From Bacteroidota bacterium (GTDB lineage Bacteria > Bacteroidota > Bacteroidia > Chitinophagales > Saprospiraceae), in assembly GCA_018222965.1 (NCBI GenBank), contig JAAEZH010000039.1, forward strand, positions 1 to 50,798: a DNA stretch of 50,798 nt. Reading direction: 5' to 3'. A program made the translations under genes and the position numbers. Positions 24,289-33,391 of this stretch are shown piece by piece. A model generated the notes under the pieces. The model did not search any database. It saw only the letters and a program-made list of their open reading frames with translations, and was not told where the DNA came from. Numbering within the stretch: position 1 is the stretch's first letter; every line of letters begins with the position of its first letter.

Positions 24289-25599
24289 ATGAAAGATCTG
24301 AGAATCGATTATAGTCGCGCCACTGACTTCTTTGGGGCGCATGAATTGGAAGAAATGGCCCCCATTACAGAATGGGCAGCTGAAAGACTTCGAAATGGCC
24401 AGGGCCCGGGCAGTGATTTTATTGGCTGGCTGGACTGGCCGATCCAGGATGAACGTCAGGAAATGGACCGTATTCTGGCTTGCGCCCGACGTATTCAGGC
24501 ACACTCTGAGGTTTTGGTGGTCGTGGGCATCGGAGGATCTTACCTCGGTACAAAAGCGGCACTCAGCTTTTTAGAACCGGCCTTTGACTGGATGAATCAG
24601 GGCAAGAAGCGCAAATTTCCTCAGGTGCTGTTTGCCGGCACCCAACTTTCCGGAAGTTATCACAAACAGTTATTGGAAGCGCTTGAAGGCCGTGATTTTT
24701 CAGTCAATATGATTTCCAAATCCGGGACGACCACAGAGCCTGCTATTGCTTTTCGTGCCTTGCGGCGAATGCTGGAAGAGCGCTATGGTGCTGAAGGTGC
24801 TAAGGAGCGGATCATTGCAACAACGGATGCAAATAAGGGTGCCTTGCGAGGGCTGGCGGATGAAAAAGGCTATGAGACTTTTGTTGTGCCCGACGATATC
24901 GGCGGCCGGTTTTCTGTGCTGACGGCTGTTGGTTTGTTGCCCATGGCAGTAGCAGGACTCGATGTTGAAGCCATGATGGACGGAGCTGTTCAGATGCGGG
25001 AACGGTGTTTGTTGCCTTTCGGCGAAAATCCGGCGCTGCAGTATGCCGCTTTGCGCAATATCTTCCTTCGGAAAGGAAAAGCCATTGAACTGCTGACTTA
25101 TTACGAACCGGGTCTTCAATACCTGGCCGAATGGTGGAAGCAATTGTATGGAGAAAGTGAGGGCAAAGATCAGCGGGGTGTTTTTCCTGCTTCGGCCGGA
25201 TTTACCACAGACCTGCATTCAATGGGACAGTACATCCAGGATGGGCGTCGTCATATTTTCGAAACCGTTATGCTGATTGATGATTTTCAGGAAGATCTCC
25301 CGATATCGGAGGTAGAAGGAAATCCGGATGGGTTGAATTACCTGGCCGGTAAAACCCTCAATTATGTAAACGCTATGGCTGCAGAGGGAACTTTGCAGGC
25401 ACATACCGAAGGCGGGGTTCCCAATTTGCTCATCCATTTGCCAGACATGACAGAAACTTCTCTGGGTGCCCTGTTTTACTTTTTTGAAAAAGCTTGTGGT
25501 GTGAGCGGACTAATGCTTGGTGTTAATCCGTTTGATCAGCCAGGCGTAGAAGCTTATAAGAAAAATATGTTCCGTTTGCTTGGCAAGCCCGGGGCTTAA
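24289..25599 (+). CDS. pgi: Glucose-6-phosphate isomerase (Bacillus-type)
   Basis: 436 residues, the short PGI type. It interconverts glucose 6-phosphate and fructose 6-phosphate. Signatures are the SIS nucleotide-sugar loop [19 protein letters not shown], phosphate-binding [33 protein letters not shown] (PGI signature 1 region), and [19 protein letters not shown]. It lies 27 bp before a second gene with PGI activity of a different family, on the same strand. Confidence 0.95.
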   Translation: MKDLRIDYSRATDFFGAHELEEMAPITEWAAERLRNGQGPGSDFIGWLDWPIQDERQEMDRILACARRIQAHSEVLVVVGIGGSYLGTKAALSFLEPAFDWMNQGKKRKFPQVLFAGTQLSGSYHKQLLEALEGRDFSVNMISKSGTTTEPAIAFRALRRMLEERYGAEGAKERIIATTDANKGALRGLADEKGYETFVVPDDIGGRFSVLTAVGLLPMAVAGLDVEAMMDGAVQMRERCLLPFGENPALQYAALRNIFLRKGKAIELLTYYEPGLQYLAEWWKQLYGESEGKDQRGVFPASAGFTTDLHSMGQYIQDGRRHIFETVMLIDDFQEDLPISEVEGNPDGLNYLAGKTLNYVNAMAAEGTLQAHTEGGVPNLLIHLPDMTETSLGALFYFFEKACGVSGLMLGVNPFDQPGVEAYKKNMFRLLGKPGA

Positions 25600-25626
25600 G
25601 ATTAATGACATTTATCTATCGGGAAT

Positions 25627-26637
25627 ATGACGCAATCAAAAGATATGAAAGATTTGGTAGCTGGTTTTCCGGCTCAATTGCTGGAGGCTATTGAGATCGG
25701 TGAGCAGGCAAATATTTCTCCGGCTAAAAATCCGATTCATAAGGTTTACGTGGCCGGAATGGGAGGCTCGGGAATCGGGGCTGATTTTGTAGCCAGTTTC
25801 ATTCGCGAAGAATCGCCGGTACCTTATGTAACCGGAAAAGGTTATGAGTTGCCAGCCTGGGTGGATGAGAATACGCTGGCTATTGCTTCTTCTTATTCCG
25901 GCAATACGGAGGAGACCTTGTCGTCTTTTAATCAGTTTCTGGAAAAGGGTGCGAAAGTAGTGTGTTTGGCTTCGGGCGGAAAGTTGATTGAGGCTGCGAA
26001 AGAAAAGGGGCTGGATTACATACAACTCCCAGGCGGATCTCCTTCTCCCCGTGCTTGTCTGGGGTATAGCCTGGTACAACAGCTTTTCGTGTTAAACAAG
26101 CTGGGCCTGATTGGTGCGAGTTTGATCGATCAGCTTCGATCAGCTTCGGCGCTTCTGGAGAAACATCAGGAAGCTGTCAAAGGGCGTGCCCAACAGATTG
26201 CGGCTTTAATCTATGATCGATTGCCGGTTATTTACACATCTGGTCGTCTGGAGCCTGTAGCCATACGGATGCGGCAGCAATTTAATGAGAACGGCAAAAT
26301 GCTTTGCTGGCATCATGTTATTCCGGAAATGAATCACAATGAGCTTGTGGGCTGGCGGCAGGAGCAAAGCCGTATTGCGGCTCTATTTTTGCGGTCGAGT
26401 CTTGATAGTGCGCGCAACCAGTTACGTACGGAAATCACGAAGGAAGTAGTTGGAAATTTTGCCGGAAGTCTCATGGAGGTTCAGGCAAAGGGGGAGAATC
26501 TGGTGGAGCAGGCCATGTATCTGGTTCATTTGGCAGATTGGATATCTGTTTATGTTGCTGATCAACGGGGGGTTGATGCTATTGAGATCAAGGTGATTGA
26601 TTATCTGAAAGATTCGCTGGCAAAAGCGGGGGAATAA
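25627..26637 (+). CDS. Bifunctional phosphoglucose/phosphomannose isomerase
   Basis: 336 residues. Two SIS subdomains: VYVAGMGGSGIGADFVASF, then LAIASSYSGNTEETLSSF (phosphate loop SSYSGNTEET), then the PGI/PMI C-terminal domain with HVIPEMNHNELVGW, in which a Glu/His pair is expected to catalyse. The family isomerises glucose 6-phosphate and mannose 6-phosphate to fructose 6-phosphate and feeds GDP-mannose and other sugar precursors. It has the usual length and is probably co-transcribed with pgi just upstream. Confidence 0.92.
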   Translation: MTQSKDMKDLVAGFPAQLLEAIEIGEQANISPAKNPIHKVYVAGMGGSGIGADFVASFIREESPVPYVTGKGYELPAWVDENTLAIASSYSGNTEETLSSFNQFLEKGAKVVCLASGGKLIEAAKEKGLDYIQLPGGSPSPRACLGYSLVQQLFVLNKLGLIGASLIDQLRSASALLEKHQEAVKGRAQQIAALIYDRLPVIYTSGRLEPVAIRMRQQFNENGKMLCWHHVIPEMNHNELVGWRQEQSRIAALFLRSSLDSARNQLRTEITKEVVGNFAGSLMEVQAKGENLVEQAMYLVHLADWISVYVADQRGVDAIEIKVIDYLKDSLAKAGE

Positions 26638-26639
26638 AA

Positions 26640-26668
26640 AACCTCTCCACTGTAGGGTAAGAGAGGTT
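26640..26668 (+). terminator. Hairpin after the isomerase genes
   Basis: AACCTCTC/GAGAGGTT, a perfect 8-bp stem with a 13-nt loop immediately after the stop codon. It lacks a T-run directly after it, so termination is only probable. Confidence 0.45.
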
Positions 26669-27049
26669 AGTCGCCGTGTTTTTGGCGTTTTCCGGATTGC
26701 TACTGTCGATCCATGATCAAGAATACAGCTTTTGTGTTCATAGTGTGAGGGGTGTATTCAATTCACTCCATGAAAGAGGACTGCTTCAATGGGGGGCCGG
26801 AAAATCGGCGAATAATAAAGTTGTAGCTTAAATCGGTGGGTGGGATGAGAGTAGATCGTATTAGACCTTTAACTCTTGTACATTGCAAATATTAAAAAAT
26901 ACACTAATATATTCAAGATTCGCTACTGTATATTTTCGGAAAGGCCATATTATAGAAGGAAGTGGTATGTATTTCCTTGATTTATAATGATATCTGTATA
27001 GCTGAGATTAAATATAGTCAAAGAGTTTGAATCTTTCTTGAAAAGGATG
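26669..27049. other. Non-coding gap without visible features
   Basis: An AT-rich stretch with no supportable gene. The open frame on the minus strand that crosses it (26950-27318) is antisense to the tRNA gene and is rejected. Confidence 0.5.
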
Positions 27050-27080
27050 TTTGAAGTTGTAGGAAAACTGATTATCTTTG
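27050..27080 (+). promoter_or_regulatory. Promoter of tRNA-Leu, full Bacteroidota consensus
   Basis: TTTG (27050-27053), a 19-bp spacer, then TATCTTTG (27073-27080): exact matches to the -33 and -7 consensus of the Bacteroidota primary sigma factor. Transcription would start near 27086, about 24 bp before the tRNA. Confidence 0.75.
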
Positions 27081-27109
27081 CCCCGCCCGAAAAAGAACGG
27101 GTGTTATTT

Positions 27110-27194
27110 ACCCACGTGACGGAATTGGTAGACGTGCTAGGTTGAGGGCCTAGTGGCCTATTTGGCCGTGCTGGTTCGACTCCAGTCGTGGGTA
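27110..27194 (+). tRNA. tRNA-Leu (anticodon GAG)
   Basis: Cloverleaf found by eye. The acceptor stem ACCCACG pairs with CGTGGGT (27187-27193), discriminator A27194. The anticodon stem CTAGG/CCTAG holds loop TTGAGGG, so the anticodon is GAG, reading CUC and CUU. There is a long variable arm (GGCC-TATTT-GGCC) and a T-arm GCTGG-TTCGACT-CCAGT, as expected for a class II leucine tRNA. CCA is not encoded. Confidence 0.96.
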
Positions 27195-27199
27195 CATTC

Positions 27200-27232
27200 A
27201 AAAGCCGCAGCGAATAGCTGTGGCTTTTTTTG
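27200..27232 (+). terminator. Terminator of tRNA-Leu
   Basis: AAAGCCGCAGC, loop GAATA, GCTGTGGCTTT (one G-U pair), then a T-run (TTTTTTT). Classic Rho-independent form. Confidence 0.85.
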
Positions 27233-27328
27233 TTGGGGGTATAATAAGATTTAGGTTTTTGAGGATACTGAATGATTGGAGGAGCGAGAGATTGATTTGT
27301 TGTTTTTTTGAGAAACAATTATTTTAAT

Positions 27329-27348
27329 GCAGTATGGCAGCATACTGC
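27329..27348. promoter_or_regulatory. Palindrome before the DUF3857 gene
   Basis: GCAGTATG-GCAG-CATACTGC, perfect 8-bp arms with a 4-bp spacer, 33 bp before the ATG at 27382. It could be an operator, or a hairpin in the 5' leader. Confidence 0.35.
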
Positions 27349-27381
27349 CGGAAGTATCATTCCCCTAAACTTAAATGAATT

Positions 27382-30300
27382 ATGCTAAAACATCTTTTAC
27401 TTACCCTAAGCTTATTTTTGCCCTTTGCTCTGCTGGCTCAAAATTCAGACCTGGATAAAGGTTGGGCATCTTATGCCGAGAATGATTTTGAAAAAGCTAA
27501 TGCGCACTTCAAAAAGGCCATACAATCTGATGACAAAGCGGAAGCCCATTTGGGGCTTTACCTCTCCGCTCTGAGCGACGGAGCAGGACTCGAGGCTTCT
27601 TTGCCGCACTTTGCTTCTTTTTACCGTCTTTCCGAAACCCCGGATCCTTATGTGGAAGCACTTGGCCCAATGGGATATGGCAAGCGCACCGAAGAACAAT
27701 TGGAGCTGCTCGATGAGATTTACCCAAAAACCAATCCGAAGGTCAAAGCGCTGATCAACCAGACGAGAGGATATCACTATCGGGAAATCGGCGATTTTAA
27801 AAAAGCGGAACGGTATTTTGCAGCCGTTGGTTCGATCTCCGATTGGAAACTCCTGGGCGAATTTGAAAACATATCCGAAAGCGGTTTTTCAAAAGATTTT
27901 GGCGTAGTGGATAAACCTCAAGCCAATGCGACCTTTATCAATAAAACCGGCGTGGAAGTTACCTGGTTTGATCTCAAACAGCCCCGGGAGGATAACTGGG
28001 TGGATTTTGAGTACAGTTTTTACACAGACAATTCCATCCTGTATGCACAGAGTTTTGTCAACAGTCCGGCTACCCGCGATGTACAGTTTCGGGTAGGCAC
28101 CTCCGGTTCGCTGAAGGTATGGATCAATGATCAATTGCTTTTCAGCGAATCAGAAGAAGGCAACAATGATCTGGATACCTACATTTTTACTGGACAGCTC
28201 AAAGCAGGCTATAACCGCATTCTGGTGCAGATCGGCCGCAGCGAGATCAACAATTGTAATTTCCTGATGCGCATTACTGACCATCAGGGCAAGTTTTATC
28301 CGGACCTGACCTATACCTCCGAAGTACAATCTTACGAAAAAGGGAACTATGGCAGCAAAACCCTGCCTAATGAGTCGGAGGCTTATTTTGAGCGCCAGGT
28401 CAAACAGAATCCGGATAAAATCCACAACTACATCATCCTTGCCAAGCTGTATCTGAAGAACGATAAGTCTTTTCGGGCTGGTAAGCTGCTTGAGGAAGCC
28501 AAAGAGCGTTTCCCAAACAACAGCTACATCATCGTGCAGCTTATTGAAAGCAATTTACGCGATCAGCAGCGTACGAAATATTCCTCCTACCTGGAAGAGC
28601 TCAAAGACAAGGATCCGGAAGGTTTGCTTTCGCTGAATCTCCTGTACCGGGAGGCGTTGGATATTGAAGATTTGGATGAAGCTGGGATCATTCTTAAAAA
28701 GATTGAAGAGAAGCAGGGCCTTTCGGCGAATGTATATACCAAGCGTATTGAACTGGCTGGCGAGCGCAGCGAGTCAGAAAAGCTTATTGCCCTGGTCGAG
28801 GATGCCTATGAGGCTTACCCGGATGACTATTCGTTTGTATACCTGATGTATCTGGTTGAAAAAGATGTGAATGGCAATGGCAACAAAGCTTCCCGGGTAT
28901 TGCAGAAATACCTCAAAGAGAATTATTCTACAGAAGCTAAAGAAGCCCTGGCCGGCTATTATTTCGGAATCAATGAAGTGAGTGCCGGGATTAATATCTA
29001 CGAAGAACTGGTGGAGAACCATCCCATTGCCGTGGGCTACTACAGAACGCTGTCTGATATTTACTTTACCCTTCGCAGATACAACAAAGCAGAAGAATAC
29101 ATCAAGGAATGTATTGCTTTGGCACCCTATGTTGGGGCCTATTATAAAACGCTGGCTCAGATTCATTCCGAACAAAAAGAAAAGCTAAAAGCAAAGCTGG
29201 AATACGAGAGAGCTATTGAGCTGGATCCCTACGATTATGAAGCCCGCAAATTGCTTCGTACCGTAGAGGGGGAGCCGGACGTGTTTACCAACTTCAAGGA
29301 AACGGATGTGTATGCATTGTGCCGGAATGCACCCGATGCTTCGGCCTATCCGGAAGACAACAGTGTCTTATTGCTGGACGAAGTACAATCGGTGGTATAC
29401 GAAGACGGTGGTTCCGAGATGCGCCGGGTTATGGTGGTAAAGGTTTTCAATACAGATGGTGTAGACATCTGGAAGGAGTACAGCATTCCCGTATACGGAA
29501 ACCAAAATGGAAATATTGAGAAGTCGGAAGTGGTAAAAGCCAACGGAACAAAGGTGGAATCACAAAACCAGGGAGCTAATCTGGTTTTTCAGGCCCTGGA
29601 ACCCGGAGATGCCATTCACATTTCCTATAAATTGCAGAACTACTACTCCGGGAAATTAACCGATCAGTTCTGGGATAAATTTTACTTCAATTTCTTTTTT
29701 CCGGTCCAACAAACCCGCTACAGCCTGATTATGCCAAAGAGCAAAGAGTTTCAGTATAAAACCGAAAACTTTGACATGGATCCGGATGTGGAAGATTTGG
29801 GCGACCAAAAGTTGTATGTATGGGAGATGGATGATTTGCCAAGCATCAAAGGGGAACCCTTCATGTCTTCGCTTTCAGATGTTGGTATGGTTTTGCATAT
29901 CTCCACGATTTCGGATTGGAGTTTTGTAGCCGACTGGTATTCTGATTTGGCGAAAGCCAAAGCCAAGGTAGATTATCGGGTTGAAGAAGCGGTGGATGAT
30001 CTGTTTGAGGGCAAAGAAGGCCTAAGCGACATGGAGAAGGTTCAGATGATCTATGAGTTTGTGGTTTCCAATATTCGCTACAGCTCGGTTTCTTTTATTC
30101 AGAGTGGGTTGGTTCCACAAAAAGCTTCCCATGTTTTGAGTACCAAGCAAGGGGATTGTAAGGATGTATCCACGCTCTTTGTAGCCATGTGTAAATCGCA
30201 GGGCATTGACGCCAATCTGGTTTTGGTAAATTCGAAGGATAACGGATTGAAAGATATGATGTTGCCAAACATTAACTTCAACCATTGTATTGCTAAAGTA

Positions 30301-31095
30301 ACGGTCGCTAATAAAGATTACTTTTTAGAACTGACCGATGATAACTTGCCATTTGCGGCCAATTACAATTCGGTATATAATGCCTTTATACTTGAAATTC
30401 CGGAAGAGCAGGGAACCCCTGTGGAAGGAACTTATCTCACTTCAGGTAATCGGCTTGGAAATCATTCGATCCGAAGTTCGGAGGTATACTTTGAAGGCGA
30501 ATCGATGCGTGTAGAACGCCACAACCGAAAGACCGGAACCCTCGCTTCCAGTATGCGTAGTACTTACGAAAACCTGGGGGAAGAACGCCGGTTTAAGGAG
30601 ATGCAGGAAAGTATCGCTTACGATCACCCGCTGGCAGAATTGGATGAAGTGACATTCCCGGAAGGGCTGGACAGCATCAATGAATCAGTGATTTATGATT
30701 ATTCCTTCCACATGCCGTCTGCTTTTACCAAAATTAGTGGGTTGAGCATTTTTAAGGTTCCGCTTACAGATGCGATCAACAGCCTGGCTTTCCTTACGCC
30801 GGAGGATCGGGATTATCCCATCGAGTTGTGGAATTACTTTTCCGGAGAATATTACGAAGAAACGCTGATCATTCATTTGCCGGAAGGCAAAACCATAAAA
30901 TTGCCGGAAGAGGAAAACCTTCGTTCGGAGTACATGGAATATGATCTAAGTTTTGAAGGGAAGGGGGAGGAGGTAATCATTACCCGGAAATTACGGATTT
31001 TACAAGACCTGGTTCAACCGGAGGATTACCGCAGCTTTGCCGAGCAATGCAACGCCATCATCCAGGCAGACAACCTGCAATTGGCATTGGAATAA
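27382..31095 (+). CDS. TPR-DUF3857-transglutaminase-like secreted protein
   Basis: 1237 residues with a signal peptide (MLKHLLLTLSLFLPFALLAQ). The N-terminal half is TPR-like, for example GWASYAENDFEKANAHFKKAI at the start and YNKAEEYIKECIALAPYVGAYYKTLAQIH near residue 570. DUF3857 follows (about 642-830, with VVKVFNTDGVDIWKEYSIPV), then a transglutaminase-like papain-fold domain (about 880-1000): Cys926 in QGDCKDVSTLF, His968 in FNHCIAKV and Asp in LELTDDN are the apparent catalytic triad. Single genes with DUF3857 and this domain are frequent in Bacteroidota; the long TPR part is less usual. Envelope-located peptidase or transferase; substrate unknown. Confidence 0.9.
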   Translation: MLKHLLLTLSLFLPFALLAQNSDLDKGWASYAENDFEKANAHFKKAIQSDDKAEAHLGLYLSALSDGAGLEASLPHFASFYRLSETPDPYVEALGPMGYGKRTEEQLELLDEIYPKTNPKVKALINQTRGYHYREIGDFKKAERYFAAVGSISDWKLLGEFENISESGFSKDFGVVDKPQANATFINKTGVEVTWFDLKQPREDNWVDFEYSFYTDNSILYAQSFVNSPATRDVQFRVGTSGSLKVWINDQLLFSESEEGNNDLDTYIFTGQLKAGYNRILVQIGRSEINNCNFLMRITDHQGKFYPDLTYTSEVQSYEKGNYGSKTLPNESEAYFERQVKQNPDKIHNYIILAKLYLKNDKSFRAGKLLEEAKERFPNNSYIIVQLIESNLRDQQRTKYSSYLEELKDKDPEGLLSLNLLYREALDIEDLDEAGIILKKIEEKQGLSANVYTKRIELAGERSESEKLIALVEDAYEAYPDDYSFVYLMYLVEKDVNGNGNKASRVLQKYLKENYSTEAKEALAGYYFGINEVSAGINIYEELVENHPIAVGYYRTLSDIYFTLRRYNKAEEYIKECIALAPYVGAYYKTLAQIHSEQKEKLKAKLEYERAIELDPYDYEARKLLRTVEGEPDVFTNFKETDVYALCRNAPDASAYPEDNSVLLLDEVQSVVYEDGGSEMRRVMVVKVFNTDGVDIWKEYSIPVYGNQNGNIEKSEVVKANGTKVESQNQGANLVFQALEPGDAIHISYKLQNYYSGKLTDQFWDKFYFNFFFPVQQTRYSLIMPKSKEFQYKTENFDMDPDVEDLGDQKLYVWEMDDLPSIKGEPFMSSLSDVGMVLHISTISDWSFVADWYSDLAKAKAKVDYRVEEAVDDLFEGKEGLSDMEKVQMIYEFVVSNIRYSSVSFIQSGLVPQKASHVLSTKQGDCKDVSTLFVAMCKSQGIDANLVLVNSKDNGLKDMMLPNINFNHCIAKVTVANKDYFLELTDDNLPFAANYNSVYNAFILEIPEEQGTPVEGTYLTSGNRLGNHSIRSSEVYFEGESMRVERHNRKTGTLASSMRSTYENLGEERRFKEMQESIAYDHPLAELDEVTFPEGLDSINESVIYDYSFHMPSAFTKISGLSIFKVPLTDAINSLAFLTPEDRDYPIELWNYFSGEYYEETLIIHLPEGKTIKLPEEENLRSEYMEYDLSFEGKGEEVIITRKLRILQDLVQPEDYRSFAEQCNAIIQADNLQLALE

Positions 31096-31127
31096 AACCC
31101 TTCATTAAAATAAATCAAAAAAAACAG

Positions 31128-31156
31128 TGGCCGGGTGTATCATCCCGGCCATTTTT
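31128..31156 (+). terminator. Terminator after the DUF3857 gene
   Basis: TGGCCGGG, 8-nt loop, CCCGGCCA followed by TTTTT. Confidence 0.85.
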
Positions 31157-31287
31157 GCGTCTATACCCTTCAATAAGAAACATTCATAATCTTAATCGGT
31201 TATAGAATCAAATCTGTGGCAGGAATAAAGTTTTCCTGCATGGTATTTAAAAACACATTAAATTTAGAAGCTAAACAAACCAAAATA

Positions 31288-31908
31288 ATGTCTGACCAAA
31301 ACCACACGCGATATTCCGACGAAGAACTTGAAGAGTTCAAGCAACTGATTGAACAAAAACTGGCCCGGGCTGAATCTGAAAGTGCGCGTATCAAAGAGCG
31401 CCTGGAAGAACTGGAAGAACAGGCAGATAGCGACAGGGGTGATTACATCGATGACAGCTCCAATGCTTATGATGTAGAGCAATTAAACACCCTGGAATAT
31501 CGCCAGCGCAAGCACATCCAGGATTTGAAAAACGCGCTGGTACGGATTAGAAATCGCACCTATGGTGTTTGTGTCATTACAGGCCAGTTGATCGATAAAC
31601 GCAGACTGAAAGCGGTGCTGACAACCACTAAGTCCCTGGAGGGTAAAGAGATGATGGCTTCTGGTCAGGCAAACCCTGTGTCGCCCACCCGGGAAGAAGA
31701 GATGACCAAGAAAAAAGTAAATGCATCTGAAAAGAAGATCATCTCAAGAGTCATCAAAAAGTCGGGCACGACCCCCAAGCCGGCCCCTAAACAGGATGAC
31801 TACGAAGATGATTACGATGATGATCTTGAGGTAGACAGTATTGATGATGGCGAAGTAGATAACCTGGATGATTTGGTGCATCCCGATTATGAAAAAGATG
31901 ACGATTAA
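31288..31908 (+). CDS. DksA/TraR-family protein lacking the zinc site
   Basis: 206 residues from MSDQNHTRYSDEELEEF at 31288; the 24-residue extension to 31216 looks non-coding. The coiled-coil hairpin (LEEFKQLIEQKL to the tip near DRGDYIDDSSNAYD, residues 50-62, then back) is followed by RNRTYGVCVITGQLIDKRRL, the position of the zinc finger. DksA has C-x2-C and C-x2-C; here only Cys95 is left, so no metal site is formed. The C-terminus is an acidic tail of Asp/Glu runs after a Lys-rich stretch. DksA-type proteins bind in the RNA polymerase secondary channel and act with ppGpp; by analogy this is a polymerase-binding regulator. Confidence 0.85.
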   Translation: MSDQNHTRYSDEELEEFKQLIEQKLARAESESARIKERLEELEEQADSDRGDYIDDSSNAYDVEQLNTLEYRQRKHIQDLKNALVRIRNRTYGVCVITGQLIDKRRLKAVLTTTKSLEGKEMMASGQANPVSPTREEEMTKKKVNASEKKIISRVIKKSGTTPKPAPKQDDYEDDYDDDLEVDSIDDGEVDNLDDLVHPDYEKDDD

Positions 31909-31929
31909 GGCTTTCAGTCAATAACAAAA

Positions 31930-31970
31930 AAAGAGGCTGTTTCACATGGAGACAGCCTCTTTCTTTTTCC
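31930..31970. terminator. Bidirectional terminator
   Basis: AAAGAGGCTGT (31930-31940) and ACAGCCTCTTT (31952-31962), perfect 11-bp arms with further wobble pairs inside, followed by CTTTTTCC. It lies between the DksA-like gene and the convergent gene at 31980-33161. Confidence 0.85.
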
Positions 31971-31979
31971 CAAATTGTA

Positions 31980-33161
31980 TTATTTCCCAAACCGAAGCGA
32001 AAGATCAATTCTTGCACTGAGTCCAATAAAGGGACGTACAAACAGTTCTTTGTTCTCTTCCTCTATGTTGTTATTGGTTGTAATAACGGTTTTTTCCAGA
32101 AAGGCAGCTCCTGCATTTAGTCGAACAAACTCAAATAGTTTATAGTCCAGCCCCAGATAAAAAGGGCGACCAACCAAAATACCTGTCACTTCATTGCCTT
32201 GTCCGTCTTCAAAATTTTGAGTAAACATTCCAACCGTGATGGAGGAGTTTCTGAAAAATTTGGGAGCCAGAGCACTGTTGCTCAGTGGAATGGCAAGTCC
32301 GAGATAGGGGCTTGCTCCATATTGAAGTGTACCTTCATTGCCGGATAGGTAAACACCGCCATAGCCAACATTCACCGAAAGGTAACCCCGCTTTTCCTCG
32401 GTCTCATAATCATCTACAAAGCGGCTAAAGGAAATACGGCTCCAATTTTTTGTAAAAAGCTGGTCGAGTTCCAACTTGATGCTGTTTTGAATACCGATAA
32501 TCTCCTCTTCCAATCGGGTTTGGCGGCTTTGGCGAACCAACTGTGCGGTACTGTCTGAAGGAAAGCTTTCAATTTTGGTGTCGTCAGCTTTTTCCAGGAG
32601 GAGTTCAATGGTTTTCGATAATGTTTTCGGTCCAGAATCATCTCTGGTACGATAATCCGATAATACAGATTGGAGGATTTCGTTCATCTCATCCATCATT
32701 TTGGATGATCGCTTTTCCAACTTAATTTTGTTGTCATCGAGAACCAAGTTTGCCTCGAGGTAAGCCCCGAGCAGTTCGGTGAGCTGACTGTTTAATTTTG
32801 CCGTTTCCGTACCATTGAGCTTCTCGTAAAAGTCGAGGTAAAAGTCGTATTGCTCAGAGGCTTTCAGGCGGTAGTTTACGGCTAGTGAAAACTGGCTATT
32901 CTGTGCTTTGTCATAGTCTTTCCAGGAGGCTTTATACAGCAGATCGTTTTCTTTATTCCACTTGGATGGAAAGATCCGAATCTCAACCAGATCAATTCCT
33001 TCCGGAAGTTGCCCGGTAAACATGAGTGGTTTTTCAGCAGGCAATGCCTGACCTTCATTGAAGTAGTTTTTTTCAATGTCGAAGTTTACGGTTGTAAACT
33101 GAGCCTGTAGCAGGCAAAGGCTTGAAAGGGACAAGAATAGAGTGGTAAGTATCTTTTTCAT
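31980..33161 (-). CDS. Hypothetical secreted protein with C-terminal barrel-like region
   Basis: 393 residues from the ATG at 33161 (frame open to 33227). Signal peptide MKKILTTLFLSLSSLCLLQAQ. The first half is soluble, with KWNKENDLLYKASWKDYD and helical stretches (KLNSQLTELLGAYLEANLVL). The second half has alternating strands (GYLSVNVGYGGVYLSGNEGTLQYGASPYLGLAIPL), ending in a strand pattern (PFIGLSARIDLSLRFGK) typical of outer-membrane barrels. I recognise no family. It has its own terminator behind it (31930-31970) and one in front (33302-33336), so it is probably monocistronic. Confidence 0.75.
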   Translation of the reverse strand: MKKILTTLFLSLSSLCLLQAQFTTVNFDIEKNYFNEGQALPAEKPLMFTGQLPEGIDLVEIRIFPSKWNKENDLLYKASWKDYDKAQNSQFSLAVNYRLKASEQYDFYLDFYEKLNGTETAKLNSQLTELLGAYLEANLVLDDNKIKLEKRSSKMMDEMNEILQSVLSDYRTRDDSGPKTLSKTIELLLEKADDTKIESFPSDSTAQLVRQSRQTRLEEEIIGIQNSIKLELDQLFTKNWSRISFSRFVDDYETEEKRGYLSVNVGYGGVYLSGNEGTLQYGASPYLGLAIPLSNSALAPKFFRNSSITVGMFTQNFEDGQGNEVTGILVGRPFYLGLDYKLFEFVRLNAGAAFLEKTVITTNNNIEEENKELFVRPFIGLSARIDLSLRFGK

Positions 33162-33301
33162 TTTTGACAATTTGTTGAGTATCTTAAATACGACCGCATT
33201 CAGACTCATAAAGAGGAATGAAGTCACCCGTTGGAAAGTGTTGGGAAGGAATAAATATGACAGAGGAGGAAGTAGAATAAATGTACTGGTAAAACGGAAA
33301 A

Positions 33302-33336
33302 GGCCTGATAATGTTTGGAGTACATCATCAGGCCTT
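33302..33336 (-). terminator. Terminator of the HAD phosphatase gene
   Basis: On the minus strand GGCCTGAT-ATG arms pair across a loop of about 9 nt and are followed by TTTT. It lies 56-90 bp after the stop codon of the gene at 33392-34168. Confidence 0.75.
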
Positions 33337-33391
33337 TGTTGTAAGTCGTATTTCGTTACAACTTTGGCCGGTCAGGCCGAATGTCTAAGCA

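Noticed and set aside
26950-27318. Minus-strand open frame of 122 codons
   Set aside because: It runs antisense through tRNA-Leu; the VPTTGVEPARP-like stretch is the familiar false translation of an antisense tRNA.
31216-31287. 24-residue N-terminal extension of the DksA-like protein
   Set aside because: No similarity to the family and no signal; the ATG at 31288 begins the coiled-coil domain at the normal distance.
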